Notes: generated from the sequence alone by a model not told the origin. Positions 8,496 through 18,009 are shown, counted from the first letter of the stretch. The stretch: 64,000 bases of DNA from Variovorax sp037204085 (GCF_037204085.1 NZ_JBBCBW010000003.1:248001-312000); one strand, 5' to 3'. Program-made: numbers and translations.

Positions 8496-8879
8496 ATGAA
8501 CATTTCCTATCGTCGCCGCGCGCTGAGCGGCTTTGCCGTCCTGGCGCTTCTACCCTTGGCAGCCGCCGTGCGGCCCGCGCGCGCGCAAGCGCCAGCGCCC
8601 ATTCAACTCTTCAAGCTGGTTTCGCCCAAAGACGAGATCATCGTCGGGGTGGAGGCGGCGCAACTCGGCACGGGTTCAGGCCCCGGCGTGCAGCGCCTGG
8701 CCGAGCTGCTCGCGGCCAAGGGGCAGCTCACGCTGTGGCAATACGCATCGCAGAAAGACGCGGGGGGCGCGCTCATTCAGGCGCCGCTGCGCCAGGTGGC
8801 CGTCTTCAAGAGCGAGCTGCTGCGCATCGAGCCCTACACCACGCCGCTTGCCGTCAAGGCGCCGGCTGCCGCGAAGTAG
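8496..8879 (+). CDS. Hypothetical exported protein with twin-arginine-like signal
   Basis: A 127-residue protein beginning SYRRRALSGF followed by a hydrophobic stretch and AQA, a plausible Tat signal peptide cleaved near residue 32. The mature part of about 95 residues has no motif I can name; it contains FKLVSPKDEIIVGV and QYASQKDAGGALIQAP. The ATG at 8496 is selected because it places the RRR motif correctly; the in-frame upstream region is charged and unlike a leader. It converges with tgt. Confidence 0.55.
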   Translation: MNISYRRRALSGFAVLALLPLAAAVRPARAQAPAPIQLFKLVSPKDEIIVGVEAAQLGTGSGPGVQRLAELLAAKGQLTLWQYASQKDAGGALIQAPLRQVAVFKSELLRIEPYTTPLAVKAPAAAK

Positions 8880-8891
8880 ACAAGCGGGCGG

Positions 8892-10088
8892 CTACACGCC
8901 CCGTGCGCGGTCGGCCTTGAAGCGCGCCCTGAAAACCGTGAAAGTGCCCGCCTCGAGCGATTCGCGGATTTCGCGCATCAGGTTCAGGTAGTAGTGCAGG
9001 TTGTGGATGGTGGTGAGCATCGGCCCCAACATCTCGGCGCAGCGGTCCAGGTGGTGCAGGTAGGCGCGGCTGAAGCCCTCGCGTCCGCCGTCGTTCCAGC
9101 TCACACCCAAGGTGCCCGCACAGGCATGGCAGGTGCAGCTCGGGTCGATGGGCTGCGGGTCGTTCTTGTGGCGCGCATTGCGCATCTTCAGGTCGCCGAA
9201 GCGCGTGAACAGCGTGCCGTTGCGCGCATTGCGGGTCGGCATCACGCAGTCGAACATGTCCACGCCGTCCGCCACGCCCTGCACCAGGTCCTCGGGCGTG
9301 CCCACGCCCATCAGGTAGCGCGGCTTGTCGGCCGGCAGCCGGTGCGGCGTGTGGCCCATGATGTGCAGCATCTCTTCCTTGGGCTCGCCCACGCTCACGC
9401 CGCCGATGGCGTAGCCCGGAAAGTCCATGTCCACCAGCGCGGCGAGCGACTCTTCGCGCAGGTTCTCGAACATGCCGCCCTGCACGATGCCGAAGAGCGC
9501 GTTCGGGTTTTCGAGCCGCGCAAATTCATGCTGGCAGCGCTTGGCCCAGCGCAGGCTCAGTTCCATCGAAATGCGCGCCTCGGCTTCGGTGGTGATGTGG
9601 CCCTTGGTGTCGTAGGGCGTGCACTCGTCGAACTGCATCACGATGTCGCTGTTCAGGATGGTCTGGATCTGCATCGAGACCTCGGGCGTAAGGAACAGCT
9701 TGTCGCCGTTGACGGGCGAGGCGAACTTGACGCCCTCTTCGCTGATCTTGCGCATTGCGCCCAGCGACCAGACCTGGAAGCCGCCCGAGTCGGTGAGGAT
9801 GGGCTTGTTCCATTTTTCGAACTGGTGCAGCCCGCCGAAGCTCGCCATCACGTCCAGGCCGGGGCGCATCCACAGATGAAAGGTGTTGCCCAGGATGATC
9901 TGCGCGCCCATCTCCTCGAGGCTGCGCGGCATCACGCCCTTGACGGTGCCATAGGTGCCCACGGGCATGAAGATCGGCGTTTGCACCACGCCGTGGTTGA
10001 GCGTGAGCGTGGCCCGGCGCGCGTGGCTGTCGGGGTCGGTCTTGAGAAGTTCGAACTTCAGGCGCGGCAGGGACGTGGTGTCGGTCAT
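8892..10088 (-). CDS. tgt: Queuine (preQ1) tRNA-guanine transglycosylase
   Basis: A 398-residue enzyme that swaps guanine-34 for preQ1 in tRNAs with GUN anticodons. Visible motifs are the TLNHGVVQTPIFMPVGT start, LGNTFHLWMRPG, DSGGFQVWSLG with the active-site Asp, and VGTPEDLVQGV. The C-terminal zinc site is CTCHAC followed by YLHHL. Length is normal for bacterial Tgt. Its start overlaps the stop of the sugar dehydrogenase gene by 4 nt (10085-10088). It thus shares an operon with queA, separated by that dehydrogenase. Confidence 0.95.
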   Translation of the reverse strand: MTDTTSLPRLKFELLKTDPDSHARRATLTLNHGVVQTPIFMPVGTYGTVKGVMPRSLEEMGAQIILGNTFHLWMRPGLDVMASFGGLHQFEKWNKPILTDSGGFQVWSLGAMRKISEEGVKFASPVNGDKLFLTPEVSMQIQTILNSDIVMQFDECTPYDTKGHITTEAEARISMELSLRWAKRCQHEFARLENPNALFGIVQGGMFENLREESLAALVDMDFPGYAIGGVSVGEPKEEMLHIMGHTPHRLPADKPRYLMGVGTPEDLVQGVADGVDMFDCVMPTRNARNGTLFTRFGDLKMRNARHKNDPQPIDPSCTCHACAGTLGVSWNDGGREGFSRAYLHHLDRCAEMLGPMLTTIHNLHYYLNLMREIRESLEAGTFTVFRARFKADRARGV

Positions 10089-11326
10089 TTCTGGGTGGCG
10101 GCGCCGGGGTCCGGCAGCAGCATCAGGATGGTACGGTTGAAGTCTTCGACGGCGAGCAGGCGGCCCTGCCGGTCGACGGTGATGCCGGTGGGGCGGCCCA
10201 TGGGGCGCACGCCGGGCTTGGGGCTCCAGCCGGCGAGCCATTCGATGGGCTTGCCGGAGGGCAGGCCCCGCGCATCGAGCTTGTAGCCCACCACGCGGTG
10301 GCCGGGCGCCTGGTGGCCGCGCCATGCCACCAGCAACTGGCCCGCGAAGCGGCTGCCCACGGGCCCGACGATCATCTGCAGCGGCGCAACGTGCGCCGGC
10401 CAGAGCATCAGCGGAGCCTCGGTGGTCTTGCAGTCGTGCCGGTTCTCGTAGCCGCGCGCGGGCCGGCGGTTGCCGACGCAGTAGGGCCAGCCATAGTCGC
10501 GCCCGGCCCGCAGCCGGTTCAACTCTTCGGGTGGTTGTCCCACGTCTTCGTAGTCGATGGAGTTCTCGCCCTGCAGCACGGTGCCCTTGGCCGGGCCGTC
10601 CGGCAGCACCGTCAATGCGACCGAGTTGCGCAGGCCCGTGGCAAAGGGCTTGAAGCTCTGCAGCTTGTAGTCCGGCCCGGAGAGCACGGCTTCGTACACC
10701 GCGGCGCGCGGCTTCGGTCCGGCCAGGTCGGGGCAGGGCAGCGGGTATTGCTTCGACGAGGTATCGCGGCAGGCATCGGAATCGGAGCCGACGTTCACGT
10801 AAAGACGCCCGCCGGGTCCGAACGCGAGTTCCTTGAGCGGATGCGTGCCGTCGCCCGGCAGCCCGTCGATCACCGTTTCGCGCTGCAGTGCGCCGCCGGG
10901 CGAAGGAATAGCCGTGCGCCAGACCGTGCCCGACTCGCCGATGTAGATCTTGCCGTCAGGTCCGGCAACGAGCCCCAGGGGCCGGTCCAGCTGCTCGGCC
11001 AGAACGCTGAAGCGCGCGCGCCGCGGTGCTGGACCGTCGGTGGGCAGCACCATCTCGAGCAGGCGGCCGCGGCGCGGTTCCCACGATCCCATGTCGACCA
11101 CCCAGTAGCGGCCGGGCGCGACCTCGAGGATGCGCCGGGGCGCGCGCAGGCCCTGTGCCTCGTCGGCCAGCAGCGCGACGCAGGTGCCTGCGGGGCTGCC
11201 GACGTCGAGCCGCGCATAGTCGCCGCAGAGCCCCTGCGGCGTGTAGCCGCGCGCATGGCCGGCCGTCGGCAGCAGCATCGCGCACCCGAGTGCGGCCAGC
11301 CAAAGGCGCGGGGCGCCGGTCTTCAT
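10085..11326 (-). CDS. Soluble PQQ-dependent sugar dehydrogenase-like protein
   Basis: A 413-residue secreted protein with a signal peptide (about 1-25, ending TAGHARG). The body is a six-bladed propeller of the GSDH/aldose sugar dehydrogenase type, with RPLGLVAGPDGKIYIGESGTVW, HPLKELAFGPGGRLYVNVGSDSDAC, LRNSVALTVLPDG and RAGRDYGWPYC. Such enzymes oxidise sugars in the periplasm using PQQ. The catalytic His of sGDH could not be assigned with certainty. It overlaps queA upstream and tgt downstream by 4 nt each, so it is embedded in the queuosine operon, with no obvious biochemical link. Confidence 0.75.
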   Translation of the reverse strand: MKTGAPRLWLAALGCAMLLPTAGHARGYTPQGLCGDYARLDVGSPAGTCVALLADEAQGLRAPRRILEVAPGRYWVVDMGSWEPRRGRLLEMVLPTDGPAPRRARFSVLAEQLDRPLGLVAGPDGKIYIGESGTVWRTAIPSPGGALQRETVIDGLPGDGTHPLKELAFGPGGRLYVNVGSDSDACRDTSSKQYPLPCPDLAGPKPRAAVYEAVLSGPDYKLQSFKPFATGLRNSVALTVLPDGPAKGTVLQGENSIDYEDVGQPPEELNRLRAGRDYGWPYCVGNRRPARGYENRHDCKTTEAPLMLWPAHVAPLQMIVGPVGSRFAGQLLVAWRGHQAPGHRVVGYKLDARGLPSGKPIEWLAGWSPKPGVRPMGRPTGITVDRQGRLLAVEDFNRTILMLLPDPGAATQK

Positions 11327-12366
11327 GGCGCGGCGCGCGCCAGCAGCATGGCGTCTCCATAGCTGAAGAAGCGGTATCGATGCGCAATGGCGTGGGCATA
11401 CAGCGCCATCACGCGCTCGTAGCCTGCAAAGGCCGAGACCAGCATCATCAGCGTGCTCTTCGGCAAATGGAAGTTGGTGACCAGCAGGTCGACGTGCTCG
11501 AAGGCAAAACCCGGCGTGATGAAGATGCGCGTGTCGCCGCTGACCTCACCGCTCTTGGCCCACGATTCGAGCGTGCGCACGGTGGTGGTGCCGACCGCGA
11601 CCACGCGGCCGCCGCGTGCCTTGCATTCGGCAATCGCGCGCTGCGTGGCTTCGGGCACCTCGTAGCGCTCGGCATGCATCGTGTGCTCGGCAATGTTCTC
11701 GGTCTTGACGGGCTGGAAAGTGCCGGCGCCCACGTGCAGCGTGACGTTGGCGCGCTGCACGCCGCGGGCTTCCAGTTCGTCCAGCAGCCCTTCGTCGAAA
11801 TGCAGCGCCGCCGTGGGTGCCGCCACGGCGCCGGGCACCCGCGCGAACACGGTCTGGTAGCGGCTCTCGTCGTCGGCCGAATCGGTGTGGGTGATGTAGG
11901 GCGGCAGCGGCACGTGGCCGCAGCGGGCCATCAGTGCGTAGGGGTCTTCGCCGGCGTCGCTCTCAAAGCCGAACCGGAACAGCGCGCCATCTTCCTCGGG
12001 CCAGCGCCCCAGCAGCGTGGCGCGAAATCCGCCCACCATCTGCAGCGTGGTGCCGACCGGCGGCTTCTTGCTGACCTTCATGTGTGCGACGACTTCGTTG
12101 CCCTGCAGCACGCGTTCGACCAGCAGTTCGAGCTTGCCGCCGGTCGGCTTCTCGCCGAAGAGGCGAGCCTTGACCACGCGCGTGTCGTTGAAGACCAGCA
12201 GATCGCCTTCGCGCAGCAGCGAAGGCAGGCTCTTGAAGATGCGGTCGGCCGGCTCGCTGCCGGTGCCGTCGAGCAGGCGGGAAGAAGTGCGTTCGGTGGC
12301 CGGGTGCTGCGCCACCAGTTCGGGGGGCAGGTCGAAATCGAAATCGGAAAGCGTAAAGGCGCGCAT
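11323..12366 (-). CDS. queA: S-adenosylmethionine:tRNA ribosyltransferase-isomerase
   Basis: A 347-residue enzyme that transfers the ribosyl moiety of SAM onto preQ1-tRNA to form epoxyqueuosine. Family motifs are FDLPPELVAQHPATERTSSRLL at the start, LREGDLLVFNDTRVVKARLFG, PPYITH, and TAALHFDEGLLDELEARG with THAERYEVPEAT-like and GTTTVRTLES segments. The ATG at 12366 gives the usual length. It is the first gene of a three-gene operon with overlapping ends (queA, PQQ sugar dehydrogenase, tgt), divergent from the DUF4166 gene. Confidence 0.95.
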   Translation of the reverse strand: MRAFTLSDFDFDLPPELVAQHPATERTSSRLLDGTGSEPADRIFKSLPSLLREGDLLVFNDTRVVKARLFGEKPTGGKLELLVERVLQGNEVVAHMKVSKKPPVGTTLQMVGGFRATLLGRWPEEDGALFRFGFESDAGEDPYALMARCGHVPLPPYITHTDSADDESRYQTVFARVPGAVAAPTAALHFDEGLLDELEARGVQRANVTLHVGAGTFQPVKTENIAEHTMHAERYEVPEATQRAIAECKARGGRVVAVGTTTVRTLESWAKSGEVSGDTRIFITPGFAFEHVDLLVTNFHLPKSTLMMLVSAFAGYERVMALYAHAIAHRYRFFSYGDAMLLARAAP

Positions 12367-12502
12367 GGTGCTTGAGGGCCGGACGGGCCCGTGCCAAGGA
12401 GGCATGGGAAGAGAAAAAGGCGGAGAGCGGCGATTGTCCCATGGCCCGGAATCACAGCACCGCTCAGGGGTTGGCCCGGGGTTGCCGAGGCAGAATCGAC
12501 GC

Positions 12503-13180
12503 ATGGTCGATTCCTCTGTCGTGCGTGTCACGCCGTCCCCCGCTCCTCCTTCCGAAGGCGAGCTCTTCAAGAAGATCCTGGGCGGTGCCTGGATGGGCCT
12601 GCACCCCGACATCCGCCGGCGCTTCGACAAGAACCCCTTGCCGGGCAAGGCGCTGCACTACCTGGGCGCGCTCAGCGAACTGCGCTGCTCGCGCTTCGGC
12701 AAGCTGCTGGGGCACCTCACGCAGCCGATGATCCAGGGCGCGCTGATCCCCTACAGCGACAGCCACTTTCCGGTCGAAATCCAGGTCTACGCCCGGCCCG
12801 GCGACCCGGCCATCTACAAGCAGCGCATCTATCGCCTGCATGGGCGCCAACCCATCCAGTTCACCAGCTTCATGCGAGAGAGTGAACGCGGCGAGGTGCT
12901 GGAGTACGTGGGCATGGGGCTAGGCATGAAGCTGGTGCTGAGCGTGGAAGCCAACGGCAGCCTGCATTTCCAGAGCGACGGCTATTTCTGGGAACTGTTC
13001 GGCTGGCGCATTCCGCTGCCGGGCCTTTTCACGCCGGGCAAGACTTTTCTGTGGCACCACAACGAGACGCCCGAGCGCTTCAACATCCGCATCGAGATTC
13101 GCCACTGCCTCATGGGCACCACCTTCACGCAGGTCGGCGTGTTCGAAGAAGTGACGCAGCCGCAGGCGGTGGCCGCATGA
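12503..13180 (+). CDS. DUF4166 domain-containing protein
   Basis: A 225-residue cytosolic protein. Residues about 25-210 match the DUF4166 pattern: a start like LFKKILGGAWMGLHPDIRRRF, a central YKQRIYRLHG and TSFMRES, then GLGMKLVLSVEANGSLHFQSDGYFWELFGWRIPLPG. This domain is frequently found beside or fused to SDR-type epimerases. Its function is not established. Its TGA overlaps the ATG of the next gene (13177-13180), implying coupled translation with the membrane-epimerase fusion. Confidence 0.7.
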   Translation: MVDSSVVRVTPSPAPPSEGELFKKILGGAWMGLHPDIRRRFDKNPLPGKALHYLGALSELRCSRFGKLLGHLTQPMIQGALIPYSDSHFPVEIQVYARPGDPAIYKQRIYRLHGRQPIQFTSFMRESERGEVLEYVGMGLGMKLVLSVEANGSLHFQSDGYFWELFGWRIPLPGLFTPGKTFLWHHNETPERFNIRIEIRHCLMGTTFTQVGVFEEVTQPQAVAA

Positions 13181-14667
13181 TCGACACGCACCTGCTGGCC
13201 CTGCAGCTCATGGCGGTGCAGGGCGCGCTGGGCGCCTTCGACACGCTCTACCACCACGAAGGCACAGAAGCCCTGCCGCGCCGCGGCACGGCGGGGCACG
13301 AACTGGCGATCCACGCCACGCGTTCGTCTATTTATTGCCTGCTGTTCCTCGGGCTGTCTGCGTGGGCCTGGCACGGCGCGTGGGCGTGGGTGTTGCTCGC
13401 GGTGTTCGGCGTCGAGATCGTGCTCACGCTGTGGGACTTCGTGGTCGAAGACGGCAGCCGCCTGCTGCCGCCGACCGAACGCGTGACGCACACGGTGCTG
13501 GCCATTAACGCCGGCGCGTTCATCGCATTGCTGGCGATGAGCGCGGTCGGCTGGGCCGCGCAACCGACCGCGATGGTCTGGCAGCCGCACGGCTGGCTCA
13601 GCGCCTTCCTCGCGCTGTGCGGCGTGGGCGTCGGCATCTCGGGCATGCGCGACGGCTTTGCGGCGCGCGCGCTGTTCAAACAACAGAAGCAGGCGCAGGC
13701 GCGCGGCGCCCAGGCACCGGTGCACTTCGGCACGAAGCCGCAACAGGTGCTGGTGACGGGCGGCACCGGCTTCATCGGCCAGATCCTCGTGCGGCACCTG
13801 CTGGCCGATGGCCACGCAGTAACGGTGTGGACGCGCAACGCGCGCGCCGCCGCCTGGGGCTTCGGCGGCGCGGTGCGCTGCGTGGAGTCGCTCGACCAGA
13901 TTCCTGCGGCGGACGCCGTCGATGTCATCGTCAACCTTGCGGGCGCGCGCATCCTCGGCCAGCGCTGGAGCGCGCGGCGCCAGCAGCAGCTGCTGCAAAG
14001 CCGCGAGGGGCTGACGCAGCAACTCGTCGCATGGATCGCAGCGCGCCCGCGCAAGCCGTGGCTGCTGCTCTCGGGCTCCGCCATCGGCTACTACGGCGTG
14101 CAGCCGCAGGGCGACGCCACTGAACTCACCGAAGACGCGCCGCCGCAAGACATCTTCATGTCGACGCTGTGCCAGCGTTGGGAGCAGGCGGCGCGCGCGG
14201 CAGTGGCGCACGGCGTTCGCGTCGCCTGCCTGCGCTTCGGATTCGTGCTGGGCCACCAGGGCTCGCTGCCGCAGTTGCTGATGCCGGTGCAACTCGGCAT
14301 GGGTGGGCGCCTGGGCAGCGGGCGGCAGTGGCTCTCGTGGGTGCATGTGCACGACCTGATTCGCGCCGTCGCACACGTGTGGACCGCGACCGAATCTGCC
14401 ACCGGCCCCGTCACCGCGCAGGCCTTCAACGTCACCGCGCCGGGCACACTGGGCCAGGAGGCCTTCACCCGCGTCGCGGCCAGTGTGTTGCATCGCCCCT
14501 GCTGGATGCCCACGCCCGCCGCGCCCGTGAAGTGGTTGCTGGGCGAGCAGGCCGACCTGCTGCTCGAAGGCCAGCGCGTAGTGCCGGCGCAGCTGCTGCG
14601 CACCGGCTTCCAGTTCATGTTTCCCGATGCCCGCAGCGCCTTGACGGACCTTTGCCGTCCACGCTAG
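13177..14667 (+). CDS. Membrane domain fused to TIGR01777-type NAD-dependent epimerase
   Basis: A 496-residue fusion. Residues 1 to about 160 contain four to five membrane helices with conserved-looking polar positions (YHHEGTEALPRR, AIHATRSSIY). Residues about 190-490 are an extended-SDR Rossmann domain of the TIGR01777/SDR39U family, with VLVTGGTGFIGQILVRHLL, NLAGARILGQRWS, LLSGSAIGYYG and LRFGFVLG. The YY dipeptide at GSAIGYYG marks the active-site region. No substrate is known for the family. The gene is coupled to DUF4166 upstream and lies directly before recG, which begins within 12 bp. Confidence 0.75.
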   Translation: MIDTHLLALQLMAVQGALGAFDTLYHHEGTEALPRRGTAGHELAIHATRSSIYCLLFLGLSAWAWHGAWAWVLLAVFGVEIVLTLWDFVVEDGSRLLPPTERVTHTVLAINAGAFIALLAMSAVGWAAQPTAMVWQPHGWLSAFLALCGVGVGISGMRDGFAARALFKQQKQAQARGAQAPVHFGTKPQQVLVTGGTGFIGQILVRHLLADGHAVTVWTRNARAAAWGFGGAVRCVESLDQIPAADAVDVIVNLAGARILGQRWSARRQQQLLQSREGLTQQLVAWIAARPRKPWLLLSGSAIGYYGVQPQGDATELTEDAPPQDIFMSTLCQRWEQAARAAVAHGVRVACLRFGFVLGHQGSLPQLLMPVQLGMGGRLGSGRQWLSWVHVHDLIRAVAHVWTATESATGPVTAQAFNVTAPGTLGQEAFTRVAASVLHRPCWMPTPAAPVKWLLGEQADLLLEGQRVVPAQLLRTGFQFMFPDARSALTDLCRPR

Positions 14668-14678
14668 AAGCCTTGCCC

Positions 14679-16787
14679 GTGCCCGCCAAGAAAGAACCGA
14701 CTCCCCCCGCCGCGCCGGCACAACCGCCCGGTGCCGGCCTGAGCGCCGTGCAGCGCTCGCTGCGCAAGCTCGGCCTGGTGCGCGACATCGATTTCGCGCT
14801 CTACCTGCCAATGCGCTACGAGGACGAGACTCGCATCGTGCGGCTGGCCGACACGCGCGACGGCGACATGGCGCAGGTCGAGGGCGTGGTGACCGAATGC
14901 GAGGTGGTCTTCCGCCCCCGCCGGCAATTGATTGCCACCATCGACGACGGCAGCGACACCTGCCAACTGCGCTTCTTCAACTTCTACCCTTCGCAGCAGA
15001 AACAGCTTGCGGTGGGTGCGCGCGTGCGCGTGCGGGGCGAGGTGCGCGGCGGCTTCGTCGGGCGCCAGATCATGCATCCGACCGTCAAGGCGGCCGGCAC
15101 TTCGCTGCCCGAGGCGCTCACGCCCGTGTACTCGACCGTGGCCGGGCTCCCGCAGCCCGTGCTCCGGCGCGAGGTGCGTTCGGGCCTGGCACGTGCGGTG
15201 CTCGACGAGACGATTCCGGTGCAGATTGGGCTGCGAGGCGCCTGGGACCTGCGCAGTTCGCTGACCTTTCTGCACTACCCCACGCCCGACGTGGCCATGG
15301 CCACGCTCGAAGACCACAGCCATCCCGCCTGGCAGCGCATCAAGGCGGAGGAGTTGTTGGCGCAGCAGCTTTCGCAGCTGCAGGCGCGGCTGGAGCGGGC
15401 GGCGCAGCGCGCACCGGCGCTGCCTTCTTCGACCGAGCCGGAGCCGAGCTCGCTGCATGCGCAATTGCTCGCGGTGCTGCCCTTCGGCCTGACCGGCGCG
15501 CAGCAGCGCGTGGGCGAAGAAATCACGCGCGACCTGGGCCGCGAGATTCCGATGCACCGCTTGCTGCAGGGCGACGTGGGCTCGGGAAAAACCGTGGTGG
15601 CGGCGCTTGCCGCGGCGCGGGCCATCGACGCGGGGTTTCAGTGCGCATTGATGGCGCCGACCGAAATTCTTGCGGCCCAGCACTTCGGCAAGCTGGTGGG
15701 CTGGCTCGATCCGTTGCTGGCCGAGCGGGGCTTGCGCGTGGCCTGGCTCACGGGCAGCCAGAAGAAGAAGGAGCGCGACGCCATGTCGGCCGCGGTGGAA
15801 AGCGGCGAAGCGGCCCTGGTGATCGGCACGCATGCGGTCATTTCGGAAAAGGTGCGCTTCAAGAACCTGGCGCTCGCGATCATCGACGAGCAGCACCGTT
15901 TCGGCGTGGCCCAGCGGCTCGCTCTGCGCGGCAAGGCTGGTGGCCATCTCGAACCCCATTTGCTGATGATGAGCGCCACGCCCATCCCGCGCACGCTGGC
16001 GATGAGCTATTACGCCGACCTGGATGTCTCCACGCTCGATGAACTGCCGCCGGGCCGCACGCCCATCGTCACCAAGCTGGTGGCCGATCACCGTCGCGAC
16101 GAGGTGATCGACCGCATCCAGGTGCAGGTCGAGCAGGGGCGGCAGGTGTACTGGGTGTGCCCGCTCATCGAGGAAAGCGAGGCGGTTGACTTGCGCAACG
16201 CGACCGAGACGCGCGACGAGCTGGCCGATGCACTGGGCCCCGCGGTCAACGTCGGGCTGCTGCATTCGCGCATGCCTACCGCCGAGAAGCAGGCCGTGAT
16301 GGCGGCTTTCACGGCCAACGAGATTCAGGTGCTGGTGAGCACCACGGTGATCGAGGTGGGGGTAGACGTGCCGAACGCCTCCTTGATGGTGATCGAGCAC
16401 GCCGAGCGCTTCGGCCTCTCGCAACTGCACCAGCTGCGCGGCCGGGTCGGACGCGGCGCTGCGGCATCGGCCTGCGTGCTGCTCTATGCGCCGGGCGACA
16501 GCGGGCGGGTGGGCGAGGCGGCGCGGGCCCGGCTCAAGGCCATGGCCGAAACCAGCGACGGCTTCGAAATAGCGCGCCGCGACCTCGAGATTCGCGGCCC
16601 GGGCGAGTTTCTGGGTGCGCGCCAGTCGGGCGCACCGTTGCTGCGCTTTGCCGACCTGACCACCGACGTGATGCTGCTCGACTGGGCGCGCGAACTGGCG
16701 CCGGTCATGCTTCAAAAGCACCCGGACCTGGCGCAGCGGCATATCGACCGCTGGCTCGGCACCAAGGCCGAGTACCTGAAGGCATAG
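14679..16787 (+). CDS. recG: ATP-dependent DNA helicase RecG
   Basis: A 702-residue branch-migration helicase that remodels stalled forks and Holliday junctions. The N-terminal wedge/OB domain covers about 50-200. The helicase core has GDVGSGKT (Walker A, about 298-305), DEQHRFG (motif II, about 403), SATPIPRT, and QLRGRVGRG near the end. The C-terminus has GPGEFLGARQSG, the RecG TRG-type motif region. I chose GTG at 14679; a TTG at 14673 is an alternative. Both lie just after the upstream stop, so co-transcription is likely. Confidence 0.95.
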   Translation: MPAKKEPTPPAAPAQPPGAGLSAVQRSLRKLGLVRDIDFALYLPMRYEDETRIVRLADTRDGDMAQVEGVVTECEVVFRPRRQLIATIDDGSDTCQLRFFNFYPSQQKQLAVGARVRVRGEVRGGFVGRQIMHPTVKAAGTSLPEALTPVYSTVAGLPQPVLRREVRSGLARAVLDETIPVQIGLRGAWDLRSSLTFLHYPTPDVAMATLEDHSHPAWQRIKAEELLAQQLSQLQARLERAAQRAPALPSSTEPEPSSLHAQLLAVLPFGLTGAQQRVGEEITRDLGREIPMHRLLQGDVGSGKTVVAALAAARAIDAGFQCALMAPTEILAAQHFGKLVGWLDPLLAERGLRVAWLTGSQKKKERDAMSAAVESGEAALVIGTHAVISEKVRFKNLALAIIDEQHRFGVAQRLALRGKAGGHLEPHLLMMSATPIPRTLAMSYYADLDVSTLDELPPGRTPIVTKLVADHRRDEVIDRIQVQVEQGRQVYWVCPLIEESEAVDLRNATETRDELADALGPAVNVGLLHSRMPTAEKQAVMAAFTANEIQVLVSTTVIEVGVDVPNASLMVIEHAERFGLSQLHQLRGRVGRGAAASACVLLYAPGDSGRVGEAARARLKAMAETSDGFEIARRDLEIRGPGEFLGARQSGAPLLRFADLTTDVMLLDWARELAPVMLQKHPDLAQRHIDRWLGTKAEYLKA

Positions 16788-16890
16788 GGCGGTTTGCGGC
16801 GCCGGCGGGCAGCCGATGCGGCCTCCTTGCCCGAAAGGCGACCCCAGACCGCGCCCGGTCACACACCCTTGCGCATAATTGACGCAAGCT

Positions 16891-17856
16891 ATGACTCTCA
16901 CAGAACTCAAATACATCGTCGCAGTAGCCCGCGAACGGCACTTCGGCAAGGCGGCAGAGGCCTGCTACGTCTCCCAACCGACGCTGTCGGTGGCCATCAA
17001 GAAGCTCGAGGACGAGCTCGAGGTCAAGCTCTTCGAGCGCAGCGCGGGCGAAGTAACCGTTACGCCGCTGGGCGAGCAGATCGTGCAGCAGGCGCAAAGC
17101 GTGCTCGACCAGGCCGCCAGCATCAAGGAAATTGCCAAGCGCGGAAAAGACCCGCTGGCCGGGCCCCTGAACCTGGGGGTGATCTACACCATCGGCCCGT
17201 ACCTGCTGCCCGATCTGGTGCGCCAGGTGATTGCGCGCACGCCGCAGATGCCGCTGGTGCTGCAGGAGAATTTCACCGCCAAGCTGCTCGAAATGCTGCG
17301 AGCCGGCGAGATCGACTGCGCGATCATGGCCGAGCCGTTTCCCGATACGGGCCTGGCCATGGCACCGCTCTACGACGAGCCGTTCATGGCGGCGCTGCCC
17401 GTGAAGCACAAGTTCGCGGACCGGGAATCGGTGACCTCCGACGAGCTGCAGAACGAAACCATGCTGCTGCTGGGCACCGGCCATTGCTTCCGCGACCATG
17501 TACTGGAGGTGTGCCCCGAGTTCGCCCGCTTCTCGAGCAATGCCGAGGGCATTCGAAAAAGCTTCGAGGGCTCGTCGCTCGAAACCATCAAGCACATGGT
17601 GGCGTCCGGCATGGGCGTGACGCTGGTGCCGCGCCTCTCGGTGCCGGCCGAAGCGCTCAAGCCCAAGGTCAAGGGACGCAAGGAGCCCGAGCAGATGGTG
17701 CGCTACCTGCCGGTGCGCGACGCGCAGGACCGCGACCCGCCCACGCGGCGCGTGGTGCTGGCCTGGCGCCGCACCTTCACGCGCTACGAGGCCATCGCCG
17801 CGTTGCGCAATGCCATTTATGCGTGCGAGCTGCCGGGCGTCAAGCGGCTGTCATAA
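16891..17856 (+). CDS. oxyR: Hydrogen peroxide-sensing LysR regulator OxyR
   Basis: A 321-residue LysR-type regulator. The N-terminal winged helix covers residues 1-60 (FGKAAEACYVSQPTLSVAIKKLEDELEVKLFER). The effector domain has the redox pair GHC at residue 199 and C at residue 208, exactly the spacing and numbering of the E. coli OxyR disulfide. It is therefore expected to sense H2O2 and activate peroxide-defence genes; dps follows immediately. The ATG at 16891 fits the family start better than the TTG 12 bp upstream. The recG-oxyR order is common in betaproteobacteria. Confidence 0.93.
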   Translation: MTLTELKYIVAVARERHFGKAAEACYVSQPTLSVAIKKLEDELEVKLFERSAGEVTVTPLGEQIVQQAQSVLDQAASIKEIAKRGKDPLAGPLNLGVIYTIGPYLLPDLVRQVIARTPQMPLVLQENFTAKLLEMLRAGEIDCAIMAEPFPDTGLAMAPLYDEPFMAALPVKHKFADRESVTSDELQNETMLLLGTGHCFRDHVLEVCPEFARFSSNAEGIRKSFEGSSLETIKHMVASGMGVTLVPRLSVPAEALKPKVKGRKEPEQMVRYLPVRDAQDRDPPTRRVVLAWRRTFTRYEAIAALRNAIYACELPGVKRLS

Positions 17857-17942
17857 GGCTGCCGCAGGAGAGAGCAAACTCGCGAACTTGGCCTACGTGG
17901 AGGCCATTCGAATTCATTCATCGCTGGGATAGAGTGACGCTG

Positions 17943-17971
17943 TTGCGAAGCCGCGGGTCGGCTTTCAAAAT
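17943..17971 (+). promoter_or_regulatory. Possible sigma-70 promoter for dps
   Basis: TTGCGA, a 17-bp spacer and CAAAAT (each 4/6 to consensus) lie 38 bp before the dps start. The position suits OxyR-dependent activation from just upstream, but I could not identify a clear OxyR four-element site. Confidence 0.35.
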
Positions 17972-18009
17972 AACGGTGTCCCTAAAACTTGAAGAAAGAG
18001 TTTCACGCC

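Noticed and set aside
14664..16949. A 761-codon minus-strand frame opposite recG
   Set aside because: Antisense shadow of recG, with biased composition and no recognisable domain.
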